A DNA stretch of 64,000 bases from Euryhalocaulis caribicus (GCF_000412185.1 NZ_ASJA01000005.1:1-64000); one strand, 5' to 3'; counted from the first letter of the stretch, positions 1 through 9,106 are shown. Notes: generated by a model from the letters alone, not told the origin. Made by a program: numbers and translations.

Positions 1-1
1 G

Positions 2-280
2 GACGAATATAACGAGGCGGTGGACCGCCACGCCTCCTATCTGGAGGCCGTAATGGCGCATCTGGGCTGCATTCAGACGGAGGCGCAGGCCGATTATGAC
101 CGTCTCGCCGGCGCCATCCACACGGCCACCACGGCGGAAGTCACCGCCATGCAGGAAGAAATAGACGCCGCCAAATCCGAACTGGATGAGCGGCGCGAGC
201 GTTTTCTTGAAGAAAGCGGCGTTCGCCCTGGCGGGGCGCGGCGGGTCTGCCGGCGCCCGGGGCGCCGCGATGGACGGTAG
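2..280 (+). CDS. Unknown helical protein, 3' end only
   Basis: The reading frame is open from the window edge and stops at 278-280, so the start lies outside; an internal ATG is at 20. The visible 92 residues are mostly charged helix with heptad-like spacing (for example the stretch AKSELDERRERFLEES), so a coiled coil is likely. No family is recognised. The last 20 or so residues are Gly/Arg-rich and overlap, in another frame, what looks like the surviving end of imuA, so this protein probably reads by chance through a recombination joint near position 205-215. Its real 3' end may have been lost there. Confidence 0.35.
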   Translation, partial: DEYNEAVDRHASYLEAVMAHLGCIQTEAQADYDRLAGAIHTATTAEVTAMQEEIDAAKSELDERRERFLEESGVRPGGARRVCRRPGRRDGR

Positions 281-423
281 TGGAAGAACGGGGCCGCGCT
301 CAGGACGGTGCGGCCCGGGAAGTCGAGTGGAATGAACAGGCGCTTTGTTTCCGTGAGCCTCAGCCTCTGGCCGACCGAACGGCTGACGCGGACCGACCGC
401 AGAAGAAGCGCCGCGCCGGATGA
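211..423 (+). pseudogene. imuA: C-terminal remnant of ImuA (SulA-like SOS mutagenesis factor)
   Basis: After a stop at 208-210 this frame is open to TGA 421-423 and encodes about 70 residues with no start codon near its beginning. The end, including REVEWNEQALCFREP and LADRT, resembles C-termini of ImuA as I remember them, and the position directly upstream of and overlapping imuB is where imuA belongs in alphaproteobacterial imuA-imuB-dnaE2 cassettes. The N-terminal RecA-like part, about 170 residues, is missing and is replaced upstream by an unrelated helical reading frame. I infer a truncated imuA; the identification rests on position plus a short resemblance. Confidence 0.5.
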
Positions 424-1873
424 GCGCGGGCAGCCCCTTGCCCTGACCCATGCCGCGTCCGGCGGGCAGCGCCTCTATGCGCTGGACAAAGGCGCGCAAG
501 CCCTGGGACTCCGGTGCGGCATGAGCGTCGCCGACGCCCGCGCGCTTGTCCCGGGACTTCTGACCCGGCCCGCCGCGCCCGAGGCTGACCGGGCTGCGCT
601 TAAAGCGCTCGCCCGCTGGTGCGGGCGCTGGTCGCCCTGGACCGCCGCCGACCCCCGCGAGCCCGGCCGCGATGGCGTCTTTATCGAGATCACGGGCTGC
701 CAACGCCTGTTTGACGGCGAGGAGAAACTTCTCGGCGACATGGCGGCGCAGTTCCGGGAGCTCGGTCTCACGGCGCGCCTGGCCGCAGCGCCGAGCCTTG
801 GCCTGGCATGGGGTCTGGCGCGCTTCGACCCGGATGCGGCGCGCGGGCCCTTGAGCGTCGGCGCGGACGCCGCGCCCCGGCGTCTCGCGGCGTTGCCGGT
901 GGAAGCCCTGCGGCTGACCGATGATACGAACGAGCGGCTGCGGGCGCTCGGGCTCATGAAAGTGGAAGCGGTTATGCGCCAGCCGCGGGCGGCGCTGGCC
1001 CGCCGGTTCGGACTGGCGCTGCCCCAGCGTATCGACCAGGCGCGGGGGATCGAGGGCGAGGCGCTCGACCCGCTTCTCCCGGCGCGCGCCTTTCGCAGTG
1101 AAAGCCGGTTCGTCGAGCCGCTTATGCATCTCGATCCGATCCGCGCGGCCGGCCCGGCGCTCCTGGAAAGGCTCTGCGGCCAGCTCGACCGGGCGGGCCG
1201 CGGCGTGCGACGACTGTGCCTCACGCTCCAGCGGGTCGACGGGCGGACTTTTGACGTCGAGGCGGGCACGGCCGCGCCGAGCCGGGACGCGGCGCATCTC
1301 AAGCGTATTCTCGATGAACGCCTGGAGCGGGTCGAAATCGATCTCGGCTTCGGAATAGAAAAGCTGACCCTGACCGCGCCGAAGACCGCGCCGGTGGCGG
1401 ACCGCCAGGGCGACCTGGAGCGCGAGAGCGCAGCGACCGACGCTGATCAGCTCGCTGACCGGTTGATTGCGCGTCTGGGCGAGGACGGGGTTCGCCGCGC
1501 GGCCTCGCGCGAAAGCTGGATTCCCGAGCGCGCCAGTGGCTGGGCGCCGGCGGATCAGGGTGCCTATGCGCCCCGTCCAGCGCTGGACCGCCCGCTCCTG
1601 GTCATGGACCGGTCTGAGCCGGTGGAGGCGGTGGCCGAAGTGCCGGACGGCCCGCCGCGCGCCTTCATCTGGCGCCGGCTCCGCCACCGCATCGCCCGCG
1701 CGGAAGGCCCCGAGCGGATCGCGCCGGAATGGTGGCGGGAGAGCGGGGGCGAAGCCACGCGCGATTATTTCCGGGTGGAGACTGCCGAGGGGCGGCGCTT
1801 CTGGCTCTATCGCGACGGCCTCTACTACCGGGACACGGAGGCTCCGCGCTGGTTCCTCCATGGCGCGTCATGA
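332..1873 (+). CDS. imuB: ImuB, Y-family polymerase-like translesion synthesis factor
   Basis: A 513-residue ImuB. In characterised systems ImuB is a catalytically dead Y-family homologue that binds the beta clamp and links ImuA and DnaE2 during SOS mutagenesis. The N-terminus (SLSLWPTERLTR) lacks the metal-binding Asp of active Y-family enzymes, as expected. GVFIEITGCQRLFDGEE is the palm motif, FVEPL and the following region fit the little finger, and the C-terminal RDYFRVETAEGRRFWLYRDG and WFLHG are typical of ImuB. I chose ATG 332 (GGAAG just upstream) over ATG 308 because family members start close to the first beta strand. It overlaps the imuA remnant by about 90 bases, and its stop overlaps the dnaE2 start as ATGA, so translation is probably coupled. 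SOS/LexA control is likely from the family, but the promoter is outside the window or lost with imuA. Confidence 0.9.
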   Translation: MNRRFVSVSLSLWPTERLTRTDRRRSAAPDERGQPLALTHAASGGQRLYALDKGAQALGLRCGMSVADARALVPGLLTRPAAPEADRAALKALARWCGRWSPWTAADPREPGRDGVFIEITGCQRLFDGEEKLLGDMAAQFRELGLTARLAAAPSLGLAWGLARFDPDAARGPLSVGADAAPRRLAALPVEALRLTDDTNERLRALGLMKVEAVMRQPRAALARRFGLALPQRIDQARGIEGEALDPLLPARAFRSESRFVEPLMHLDPIRAAGPALLERLCGQLDRAGRGVRRLCLTLQRVDGRTFDVEAGTAAPSRDAAHLKRILDERLERVEIDLGFGIEKLTLTAPKTAPVADRQGDLERESAATDADQLADRLIARLGEDGVRRAASRESWIPERASGWAPADQGAYAPRPALDRPLLVMDRSEPVEAVAEVPDGPPRAFIWRRLRHRIARAEGPERIAPEWWRESGGEATRDYFRVETAEGRRFWLYRDGLYYRDTEAPRWFLHGAS

Positions 1874-4800
1874 CGCCTTACGCCGAGCTTCTCGCCGCCA
1901 CGAATTTCTCCTTCCTGCGCGGGGCGAGCCATCCCGACGAGATGATCGCTACCGCCAGGGCCCTCGGCCTTCGGGCTATCGGCGTCTGCGACCGCAACTC
2001 TCTGGCCGGGGTTGTGCGGGCGCACCGGGCGGCAAAGGAGATGGAGATGCGCTTTCATCCCGGCGTTCGGCTGGTCACGCAATGCGGCTTTGAGGCTGCG
2101 GCCTATCCGACCGACCTTGCCGCCTATGGCCGGCTGACGCGGTTGCTGACGCTCGGCAAGCGGCGAGCACCGAAGGGCGAGTGCCATCTGGAGATCCCGG
2201 ACATTCTCGATCACGCCGAGGGGCAGGTCTTTCTCCTCGTTCCGCCGGCGGACTTTTCGGAAGACTGGGCGGCCGAGGCGTTTCATTTCATCGCGGCTGC
2301 GCCGGAGAACGCATGCCATATCGCCCTGGTCCGTCATTTCGACGGCCGGGATGGCGAGCGGCTGCATCGCGCCGCCGCGTTGGCCGAGGAAGCCGATGCC
2401 CCGGCTGTGGCGGCGACGGACGCGCTCTATCACTCCCCGAACCGCCGGGCGCTGCAGGACGTCATCACCTGTATCCGCGAAAAGACCACGATCGACGCCG
2501 CCGGCTATCTGCTGGAGCGCAACGCCGAACGCCACCTCAAGGACGGCGACGAGATGGCGCGCCTTCTCCCGGACTATCGCGCCGCAGTCGAGCGCAGCCT
2601 TGCGGTCGCCGACCGGCTCAAATTCTCGCTCGACGAGATCGCCTACCAGTATCCCGAGGAGGTGATGGAGCCGGGCGAGGCGCCCATGGAGACGCTGACC
2701 CGCCTGACCCGTGAGGGGCTGGAGCAGCGCTATCCGGAGGGTGCCCCCGATAAGGTGAGCAGCGCGGTCGAGTATGAGCTCGCCCTGATCGAAGAGCTGA
2801 ACTACCCGGCCTATTTCCTGACCGTCCACGATCTGGTCCGCTATGCACGGAGCCAGGGCATTCTCTGCCAGGGGCGGGGTTCGGCGGCCAATTCCTCGGT
2901 CTGCTACTGCCTGGGCGTCACTTCGGTCGATCCGGCGACCATCGATCTTCTCTTCGAGCGTTTCGTCTCCGCCGAGCGCGGCGAGCCGCCCGACATTGAC
3001 GTCGATTTCGAGCACGAGCGGCGCGAGGAGGTGATCCAGTACGTCTATGAGAAATACGGCCGCCACCGCGCCGGCATGACCGCGACGGTCAACACCTATC
3101 GCGCCAAGGGGGCGGTACGCGAGGTCGGCAAGGCGATGGGTCTGTCTCTGGACATGGTCGATGCGCTCGCGCGCTCGGTCTGGGGCTGGTCGCCCGACGG
3201 CATTCCGGAGGACCGGATTCGCGAACTCTCGCTTGATCCCGACTCCCCGCGCCTCAAACAGACGCTCAAGCTCACGCGCGACCTGATGGGGTTTCCACGC
3301 CATCTCTCCCAGCATCCGGGCGGCTTCGTCATCACGCGCGACCGGCTGGACGAGATTGTGCCAGTCATGAACGCGGCGATGGCGGACCGCACCTGTATCG
3401 AGTGGGACAAGGAGGACATCGAGGCGCTCGGCCTGATGAAGGTCGACGTGCTGGGGCTGGGGATGCTGAGCGTGCTCGCCAAGGCGTTCGCGTTGATGGA
3501 GTCGCATTACGGCCGGCGCGAGACCCTCGCCAGCCTCCAGGACGAGGACCCGCGCGTCTATGACATGATCTGCGAGGCTGACACGGTCGGCGTCTTCCAG
3601 ATCGAGAGCCGGGCGCAGATGTCCATGCTGCCGCGGCTGCGCCCCCGCGCGTTCTACGACCTGGTGATCGAGGTCGCCATCGTGCGCCCCGGGCCGATCC
3701 AGGGAGACATGGTGCACCCCTATCTGCGCAGGCGCGACGGCAAGGAGTCGGTCTCCTATCCTTCGAAAGCGCTGAAGGAAGTCCTGCACAAGACGCTCGG
3801 TGTGCCGCTTTTCCAGGAGCAGGCGATGAAGATCGCGGTGGTCGCCGCCGGGTTCACGCCTTCCGAGGCCGACCGGCTGCGCCGCGCCATGGCGACCTTT
3901 CGCAACGCCGGCGTCATCCACGAGTTCGGAATGCGCCTGATCACCGGGATGGTCGCCAACGGCTATGACCGGGACTTTGCCGAGCGCTGCTTCAGGCAGA
4001 TCGAGGGATTCGGGGAATACGGCTTCCCGGAAAGCCATGCGGCAAGCTTCGCGCTGCTGGTCTATGTCTCGGCCTGGGTGAAGCGGCACTATCCGGACGT
4101 TTTCTGCGCCGCGATCCTCAATTCCCAGCCCATGGGCTTTTACGCTCCGGCCCAGCTCTATCTCGACGCAAAGCGTCACGGCGTCGCCGTGCGCCCGCCC
4201 GACGTGAATCATTCAGACTGGGACTGCACGCTGGAGCCTCTGGTGCCGGGCGACGGCGCCGGGCTCACCGAGGAAGGGGGAGCGCGCTACGCGGTTCGCC
4301 TCGGCCTGCGGCTGGTGAAAGGACTTTCCGAGGCGGCCGCCGCCAGACTCTCGGCGGCGCGCCAGGCGGGGGGTAAGTTCGGGAGCGTCGAGGATGTGCT
4401 GCGGCGGGCCTGTCTGACCCGTCAATCCATCGACCAGCTTGCGCGGGGAGACGCCTTCCGCTCGATCGGAGAGGACCGCCGCCGGGCCGCCTGGTCCGCC
4501 TCGGGTCTTTCCTCCGCGCCGATGCCGCTGTTCGAAAAAGGCGAGGGCGTGCGGGAGCGCGCGCCTGACCTCCCCCACATGCCGCTTCGCGAACAGGTCT
4601 TCCGCGATTACCAGTCGCTGGGGCTCAGCCTGAAGGCGCACCCGATGAGCTTTTTCCGCGAGCGGTATGAGCAGGAGCGCGTGGTCCGGTGTGCGGATCT
4701 GAAGGACAGGAAGGATGGAAGGCACCTGAGCGTTGCGGGAGTGGTTCTAATCCGCCAGCGCCCAGGCTCTGCGCATGGCGTGGTCTTCATCACGCTGGAG

Positions 4801-5145
4801 GATGAGACGGGGGTCGCCAATCTCATTGTCTGGCCGAAGATCCTGGAGCGCTATCGCCGCGCCGTGCTGGGCGCGCGGCTACTGCGGATCGACGGCCAGC
4901 TCCAGCGCGAAGGCCAAGTCATTCATATCGTCTGCGACCGGCTGGTTGATGAAAGCTGGCGCCTGGAGACACTGCGCGACGGCGAAGGCGACGGCGACTT
5001 TGGGGAAGGTCACCTCTCCCGCGCCGATGAAGTAAAGTACGGGACCTGTGAGGATCCGCGGGAAATCACTGCCCGCCGCCGCGCGGACCGAATACGCCGC
5101 TCCGGCGATGTGGCGTCGCTACCGAAGTCGCGGGATTTCCGGTAG
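1870..5145 (+). CDS. dnaE2: DnaE2 error-prone DNA polymerase III alpha subunit
   Basis: A 1091-residue C-family polymerase of the DnaE2 (ImuC) group, the catalytic member of the ImuA-ImuB-DnaE2 mutasome. The N-terminal PHP domain starts at YAELLAATNFSFLRGASHP. The polymerase core has GRGSAANSSVCYCLG and the catalytic acidic residues in PPDIDVDFEHERR (D375, D377) and in KVDVLGLGML (D526). A helix-hairpin-helix region precedes an OB fold (LSVAGVVLIRQRPGSAHG onward, about residue 950). The C-terminus ends in the short basic tail usual for DnaE2, without the clamp and tau-binding extension of replicative DnaE1. The ATGA overlap with imuB fixes the start at 1870. No disruption was seen. Confidence 0.95.
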   Translation: MTPYAELLAATNFSFLRGASHPDEMIATARALGLRAIGVCDRNSLAGVVRAHRAAKEMEMRFHPGVRLVTQCGFEAAAYPTDLAAYGRLTRLLTLGKRRAPKGECHLEIPDILDHAEGQVFLLVPPADFSEDWAAEAFHFIAAAPENACHIALVRHFDGRDGERLHRAAALAEEADAPAVAATDALYHSPNRRALQDVITCIREKTTIDAAGYLLERNAERHLKDGDEMARLLPDYRAAVERSLAVADRLKFSLDEIAYQYPEEVMEPGEAPMETLTRLTREGLEQRYPEGAPDKVSSAVEYELALIEELNYPAYFLTVHDLVRYARSQGILCQGRGSAANSSVCYCLGVTSVDPATIDLLFERFVSAERGEPPDIDVDFEHERREEVIQYVYEKYGRHRAGMTATVNTYRAKGAVREVGKAMGLSLDMVDALARSVWGWSPDGIPEDRIRELSLDPDSPRLKQTLKLTRDLMGFPRHLSQHPGGFVITRDRLDEIVPVMNAAMADRTCIEWDKEDIEALGLMKVDVLGLGMLSVLAKAFALMESHYGRRETLASLQDEDPRVYDMICEADTVGVFQIESRAQMSMLPRLRPRAFYDLVIEVAIVRPGPIQGDMVHPYLRRRDGKESVSYPSKALKEVLHKTLGVPLFQEQAMKIAVVAAGFTPSEADRLRRAMATFRNAGVIHEFGMRLITGMVANGYDRDFAERCFRQIEGFGEYGFPESHAASFALLVYVSAWVKRHYPDVFCAAILNSQPMGFYAPAQLYLDAKRHGVAVRPPDVNHSDWDCTLEPLVPGDGAGLTEEGGARYAVRLGLRLVKGLSEAAAARLSAARQAGGKFGSVEDVLRRACLTRQSIDQLARGDAFRSIGEDRRRAAWSASGLSSAPMPLFEKGEGVRERAPDLPHMPLREQVFRDYQSLGLSLKAHPMSFFRERYEQERVVRCADLKDRKDGRHLSVAGVVLIRQRPGSAHGVVFITLEDETGVANLIVWPKILERYRRAVLGARLLRIDGQLQREGQVIHIVCDRLVDESWRLETLRDGEGDGDFGEGHLSRADEVKYGTCEDPREITARRRADRIRRSGDVASLPKSRDFR

Positions 5146-5384
5146 GGGGCCGCGATCACCTCTCCGGACGCTGCTTCGGCATCCGCTTTCGGAATGACCT
5201 AGTTTGCTCCGACTCATTATGAGCGAATTGAGAGCTTAAGGGGACAGCGTCTTTCGGGTGCGCCAGAGAAATTCGACTGTCACCTCCTGGATCAGCGTGC
5301 GCCGAAACCAGATTACAGGTATCGGACGTGAAAACACCAAACGGCATCGAGACCTACGATTTTTTTTCAATGTCACTTCCATAT
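5146..5384. other. Intergenic region after dnaE2
   Basis: About 240 bases between dnaE2 and the SDR promoter candidate. It contains an 11-base perfect palindrome, CTCATTATGAG, at 5213-5223, and an A/T-rich run (eight or more T) near 5360. No convincing reading frame or rho-independent terminator was seen. Confidence 0.4.
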
Positions 5385-5410
5385 GGAACGAGGACAGAGG
5401 CTGGAGGCTT
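5385..5410 (+). promoter_or_regulatory. Candidate general-stress (EcfG-type) promoter
   Basis: GGAAC at 5385-5389 is followed after 17 bases by GCTT at 5407-5410, close to the alphaproteobacterial EcfG consensus GGAAC-N16/17-CGTT. It lies 34 bases before the SDR start at 5444, a sensible distance. Two neighbouring transcription units have similar pairs. The -10 match is imperfect, so this is a prediction. Confidence 0.35.
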
Positions 5411-5443
5411 TAAGCTCCGTGTAATTAAACAAGGACGCTCCCG

Positions 5444-6295
5444 ATGAGTCTCCAACAAAAGCAGATTCACGAAGATGGTTTGCCTGGAAGTGAAGCGGCG
5501 CTTGAGCCCAAACCAGAGTGGCGGGCGCGCTTTAGAAGCTCGGGTCGACTGCAAGACAAGGTAGCGATAATCACAGGCGGCGACAGTGGGATTGGGCGCG
5601 CGACCGCAGCATTGTTCGCCCGAGAAGGGGCTGATGTGGCGATCGTCTATCTCAAGGAAGGCGAGGACGCCAAGAAAACCGCATCCATTATCGAAAGCGA
5701 GGGTCGCAAGGCGCTCGCGATTGAAGGCGACCTCGGCGATCCAGAGTTCTGCAAAAAGGTCATCACGAAAGTGATCGACAAGTTCGGCAAGCTCGATGTG
5801 CTGGTCAATAATGCGGGCGAGCAACATCCCGATAAAAATATTACCGACATTACGGAAGACCAGCTTCGGCGCACTTTTCAGACAAATATTTTCGCGATGT
5901 TTTTTCTGGTTCAGGCGGCAATGGCGCACTTGGATAAAGGCGGCGTCATCATCAACTGCACCAGCGTAACGATGTACAAGGGTGCGCCGCCTCTTCTTGA
6001 CTATTCGAGTACGAAGGGCGCGATCACTGCTTTTACGCGCAGTCTTGCGATCAATCTTGCGGATCAGGACATTCGTGTGAACGCCGTGGCGCCGGGCCCT
6101 GTCTGGACCCCGCTTAACCCAAGCGGCGGCGCTACAAAAGAAATGCTCGAGAATTTTGGCGAGGATACGCTCCTCGGCCGACCAGGACAGCCGAATGAAA
6201 TCGCACCAGCTTTCCTTTTCCTAGCGTGTGAGGATTCCAGTTACATGACTGGGCAAGTCCTTCACCCCAATGGCGGGGATATTGTCGGCGGCTGA
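5444..6295 (+). CDS. SDR family oxidoreductase, YghA / GSP39-like
   Basis: A 283-residue NAD(P)-dependent short-chain dehydrogenase of the long-N-terminus stress group (YghA, B. subtilis general stress protein 39). Visible motifs are the nucleotide-binding TGGDSGIGRA, NNAGEQHP, the Ser of the catalytic triad in NCTSVT, and YSSTKGA carrying the catalytic Tyr and Lys. The N-terminal 40 residues before LQDKVAIITGG are Pro/Glu/Arg-rich, as in that group. The ATG at 5444 follows AAGGACG. A DUF3008 gene follows 37 bases downstream and may be co-transcribed. The substrate is unknown; an aldehyde or alcohol is usual for the family. Stress regulation is inferred from the promoter candidate and the neighbours. 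Confidence 0.9.
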   Translation: MSLQQKQIHEDGLPGSEAALEPKPEWRARFRSSGRLQDKVAIITGGDSGIGRATAALFAREGADVAIVYLKEGEDAKKTASIIESEGRKALAIEGDLGDPEFCKKVITKVIDKFGKLDVLVNNAGEQHPDKNITDITEDQLRRTFQTNIFAMFFLVQAAMAHLDKGGVIINCTSVTMYKGAPPLLDYSSTKGAITAFTRSLAINLADQDIRVNAVAPGPVWTPLNPSGGATKEMLENFGEDTLLGRPGQPNEIAPAFLFLACEDSSYMTGQVLHPNGGDIVGG

Positions 6296-6332
6296 AGCCG
6301 ACTTCCAAAATAGCAAGCAATGGAGATCAGTT

Positions 6333-6518
6333 ATGCCAGCCAAATCCAAAGACCAGCAAAAGGCAGCCGGCGCGGCACTTTCTGCGAAACGTGGCGAGAT
6401 CGAAAAGAGCGAGCTGCAGGGCGCATCCAAAGAGATGTATGAATCCATGAGCGAGGCGGAATTGGAAGACTTCGCCGACACCGACCGAAAGGGCAAACCT
6501 GAACACAAAGGCGAATAA
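6333..6518 (+). CDS. DUF3008 family small protein
   Basis: A 61-residue hydrophilic protein beginning MPAKSKDQQKAAGAALSAKR and containing SKEMYESMSEAELEDFA followed by RKGKPEH, the hallmark of the DUF3008 family. No function is established for the family; members are common near stress and plant- or surface-associated genes. A longer frame opens upstream at 6270, but ATG 6333 matches the family start and has GGAGAT ten bases before it. The charged, low-hydrophobic sequence suggests a disordered or helical soluble protein. Confidence 0.85.
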   Translation: MPAKSKDQQKAAGAALSAKRGEIEKSELQGASKEMYESMSEAELEDFADTDRKGKPEHKGE

Positions 6519-6768
6519 AAATTTGTTCTCGGGCTGCCTTCAATTCCTTGCGGGCTCTTTGTTCGCCGCTTTCCGTTCACGGCATCAAGGATAATCTAGT
6601 ATCCAACCCCCTGGGCCGACCCGGCGCAAAGCAGCGATCAGACCGCCGGATCCATCAAATAGCTAGAACCCAATCTCTATTTGACCAGAGGCTCTCGGCC
6701 TCGCTCTCCAGTCACGATCGATTTTGCTTAACAGATATCTGCGCGGATTCGCTTTCAGCTTAATGGGC
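6519..6768. other. Intergenic stretch without a supported gene
   Basis: About 250 bases. One frame (6548-6763) is open, but it lacks a ribosome binding site and its product resembles nothing known. No clear terminator was seen. Confidence 0.4.
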
Positions 6769-6793
6769 GGAACATAATGATGAGCGATGGGTT
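6769..6793 (+). promoter_or_regulatory. Candidate general-stress (EcfG-type) promoter
   Basis: GGAAC at 6769-6773, then 16 bases, then GGTT at 6790-6793. It sits 45 bases upstream of the alcohol dehydrogenase start. It is one mismatch from GGAAC-N16-CGTT and repeats the arrangement seen before the SDR at 5444 and the flavoprotein at 8269. Confidence 0.35.
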
Positions 6794-6837
6794 CGCCTTA
6801 TCGGGCCGTCCTAGGACCACTAAGGAACATTTCTATC

Positions 6838-8007
6838 ATGCGCGCACTAGTTTGGCATGCCGTCGGTGATATTCGCTACGACACAGTCGAAGACCCGATA
6901 ATCGAGGATGATCGGGACATCATCGTAAAGGTCACTTCCACCGCTATCTGCGGTTCCGATCTCCACTTGATGAACGGCGTCATTCCGGAAATGCGGGAAG
7001 GCGACATTCTTGGCCACGAATTCATGGGGGAGGTCGTCGAGACGGGGTCTGGTGTCGGCAATCTGAAGAAAGGCGACCGTGTGGTGGTACCATTCACCAT
7101 CTCCTGCGGCGAATGCTTCTTCTGCGAGAAAGGACTCTATTCAGCCTGCGACAACTCCAATCGAAAGGCCGACCTGGCCGCTGAGGCCATGGGTCATGCT
7201 CCGGCTGGTCTCTTTGGCTATTCACACCTGACAGGTGGCTATGCCGGCGGGCAAGCGGAATATGTTCGTGTACCGTATGGCGATGTGGGGCCGGTAAAGG
7301 TCGACTCCGATCTCCGCGACGACCAAGTGCTGTTCCTATCCGACATCTTTCCCACTGGATGGATGGCGGCGGAAAATTGCGGCATCGAAGAGGGCGATAC
7401 AGTTGCAATTTGGGGCTGTGGCCCGGTTGGTCAGTTCGCCATTCGCAGCGCCTATCTGATGGGCGCTGAACACGTTATCGCCATCGACTGCGTGCCCGAA
7501 CGGCTGGAAATGGCTGAAGAGCGCAGCAAGGCCGAGACCATTGACTATTCCAACGACAATGTGATCGAGCGCCTCAAGGAAATGACGAAAGGACGCGGGC
7601 CGGATAGATGCATCGATGCAGTGGGCGCCGAGGCGCACGGTCATGAGACGTGCGGCGCGGTTAAACCGGAGGGGGCGAAGAAACCGGGAGACAAAGCCGA
7701 TAACGGAACCGCGCTTTCAGATGCGCTGACCGTTTGCCGCAAGGGAGGCACTGTCTCTATACCCGGGGTTTATGCCAAGGAATTGACCCTTCCATTCGGC
7801 GCAGCGATGAACAAGGGACTGACCCTGAAGATGGGCCAGACTCATATGCAGAAATACCTCTCCCCGCTGCTGGATCGTGTTCAGAACGGTGAGGTGATCC
7901 TGGATGACATCATTACCCACCGAGGCGAACTGAAAGATGGCGAACGTCTCTACAAGACCTTCCGGGACAAGGACGATGGCTGCATCAAGGTCTTCTTGAC
8001 CCCATAA
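6838..8007 (+). CDS. Zinc-dependent alcohol dehydrogenase (formaldehyde dehydrogenase-like)
   Basis: A 389-residue medium-chain dehydrogenase of the FdhA-like group, which oxidises alcohols or aldehydes with NAD(P). Catalytic zinc ligands are C38 (in TAICGSD) and H60-E61 (GHEFMGE). The structural zinc lobe is C90, C93, C96 and C104 in [16 protein letters not shown]. The Rossmann motif is [10 protein letters not shown]. The insert EAHGHETC with a charged stretch after it is typical of the glutathione-independent group. ATG 6838 follows AAGGAAC and gives the family-standard start MRALVWHA; an in-frame ATG at 6787 would add 17 unrelated residues. It stands alone on its transcript and may belong to the stress regulon through the upstream GGAAC element. 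Confidence 0.9.
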   Translation: MRALVWHAVGDIRYDTVEDPIIEDDRDIIVKVTSTAICGSDLHLMNGVIPEMREGDILGHEFMGEVVETGSGVGNLKKGDRVVVPFTISCGECFFCEKGLYSACDNSNRKADLAAEAMGHAPAGLFGYSHLTGGYAGGQAEYVRVPYGDVGPVKVDSDLRDDQVLFLSDIFPTGWMAAENCGIEEGDTVAIWGCGPVGQFAIRSAYLMGAEHVIAIDCVPERLEMAEERSKAETIDYSNDNVIERLKEMTKGRGPDRCIDAVGAEAHGHETCGAVKPEGAKKPGDKADNGTALSDALTVCRKGGTVSIPGVYAKELTLPFGAAMNKGLTLKMGQTHMQKYLSPLLDRVQNGEVILDDIITHRGELKDGERLYKTFRDKDDGCIKVFLTP

Positions 8008-8026
8008 AACCCCCATCAGCAATCGG

Positions 8027-8052
8027 GCGGCGGAAAGACCTGCCGCCTGGTT
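8027..8052 (+). terminator. Possible terminator hairpin after the alcohol dehydrogenase
   Basis: GGCGGC and GCCGCC form a six-base GC stem with a ten-base loop about 20 bases after the stop codon. Only a weak T-rich stretch follows, so it may be a partial terminator or a stabilising hairpin. Confidence 0.3.
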
Positions 8053-8203
8053 CGTTTCTCCAATTTTGGGAGGGAAGGTCGCAAGCCACTGCACTTCTAT
8101 TTGGTGGGCTAGACACCGTCGCACTGCCCATTATGTGCTGTCTATAGGGGCGGAGATCGATTGGCGCTGCCCTATTAATCAGGCGCCAAAAATCTCGGCT
8201 GGC

Positions 8204-8228
8204 GGAACCAGATAAGGATCATCGCGCT
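8204..8228 (+). promoter_or_regulatory. Candidate general-stress (EcfG-type) promoter
   Basis: GGAAC at 8204-8208, 16 bases, then CGCT at 8225-8228, 40 bases before the flavoprotein start. This is one mismatch from the EcfG consensus. Confidence 0.35.
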
Positions 8229-8268
8229 ATCTGACTTGCCGCTCGATAAACTCTCCGGAGGAAAGACG

Positions 8269-9003
8269 ATGGGACTGAAGGTTCTTGCGCTGAATTGCAC
8301 ACTGAAGGCGGCGGAAGAGACGTCTTCGACCGAAAAGATGCTCTCTCTGGTTCTGGAAAAGCTGAAGCCACTGGGAGCGTATGGCGAAATCGTTCGCGCC
8401 GCTGAACTCAATATCAAGCCCGGGGTCACTTCTGATGAGGGGAAGGATGATGACTGGCCGCAGTTGCGGCGGCGCATTCTGGACGCCGACATCTTTTTGC
8501 TCGGCTCACCGGTATGGCTGGGTCAGCCGTCTAGTGTCTCCAAGCGCGTGCTCGAACGCCTCAATGCGTTTCTTGGAGAGAAGGACGATGCGGGGCACAT
8601 GCCGTCCTATGGAGCCGTCGGAGGCGTCTGTGTGGTGGGCAATGAAGACGGAGCCCACCATGTTAGCGCGGAACTTTATCAGGGACTGAACGATGTCGGG
8701 TTTACCCTGGCTCCCAACGCAGTCTGCTACTGGGTGGGCGAAGCCATGCAAAAGACCGACTTCAAGGACCTGGAGGAGGTACCGGAAGTGGTGGATTCAG
8801 CTGCGTCACTGCTGGCGCGTAACACCGCCCATCTCGCTGCCCTTCTCCAGCGCTACGCTTATCCTGGTCAGGACGCCCAGAGCGTCGGTCCCGAAGAACC
8901 TGAAGAAGACGGTCCATTCGATGGACTGTCAAAGGCAGCGCAATCGGCGATGAAAGCGCCGATGGCAGAAGCTGTTGACGACGATCCGGAAGAACGCGGC
9001 TGA
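8269..9003 (+). CDS. Flavodoxin-like NAD(P)H-dependent FMN reductase family protein
   Basis: A 244-residue protein of the NADPH-dependent FMN reductase / flavodoxin-like fold. The first strand and phosphate loop are at MGLKVLALNCTLK, a second conserved segment is DADIFLLGSPVWLGQPSS, which lines the FMN site in this fold, and GGVCVVGNEDGAHH follows. The last 40 residues are acidic and Pro-rich, beyond the fold. ATG 8269 has the strong GGAGGA site 12 bases upstream; the in-frame ATG 8236 does not. It likely reduces quinones, nitro or other electrophiles; the substrate cannot be read from sequence. The upstream element suggests stress control. Confidence 0.8.
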   Translation: MGLKVLALNCTLKAAEETSSTEKMLSLVLEKLKPLGAYGEIVRAAELNIKPGVTSDEGKDDDWPQLRRRILDADIFLLGSPVWLGQPSSVSKRVLERLNAFLGEKDDAGHMPSYGAVGGVCVVGNEDGAHHVSAELYQGLNDVGFTLAPNAVCYWVGEAMQKTDFKDLEEVPEVVDSAASLLARNTAHLAALLQRYAYPGQDAQSVGPEEPEEDGPFDGLSKAAQSAMKAPMAEAVDDDPEERG

Positions 9004-9106
9004 TACTTATAGCCGGTCTGGCGGTCTGGAGACAGACGATGGAATGGTGCTGGACCTTGTGTGAGACCGCACCCAAGGTTCCTTCTATATCTTCCGCTAC
9101 CGATGG

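Noticed and set aside
1825-4212. 795-codon open frame on the minus strand opposite dnaE2
   Set aside because: It is antisense to a fully supported polymerase; long antisense frames are normal in GC-rich coding DNA, and its product shows no domain.
6548-6763. 71-codon frame between DUF3008 and the alcohol dehydrogenase
   Set aside because: No ribosome binding site, no recognisable sequence; low support.
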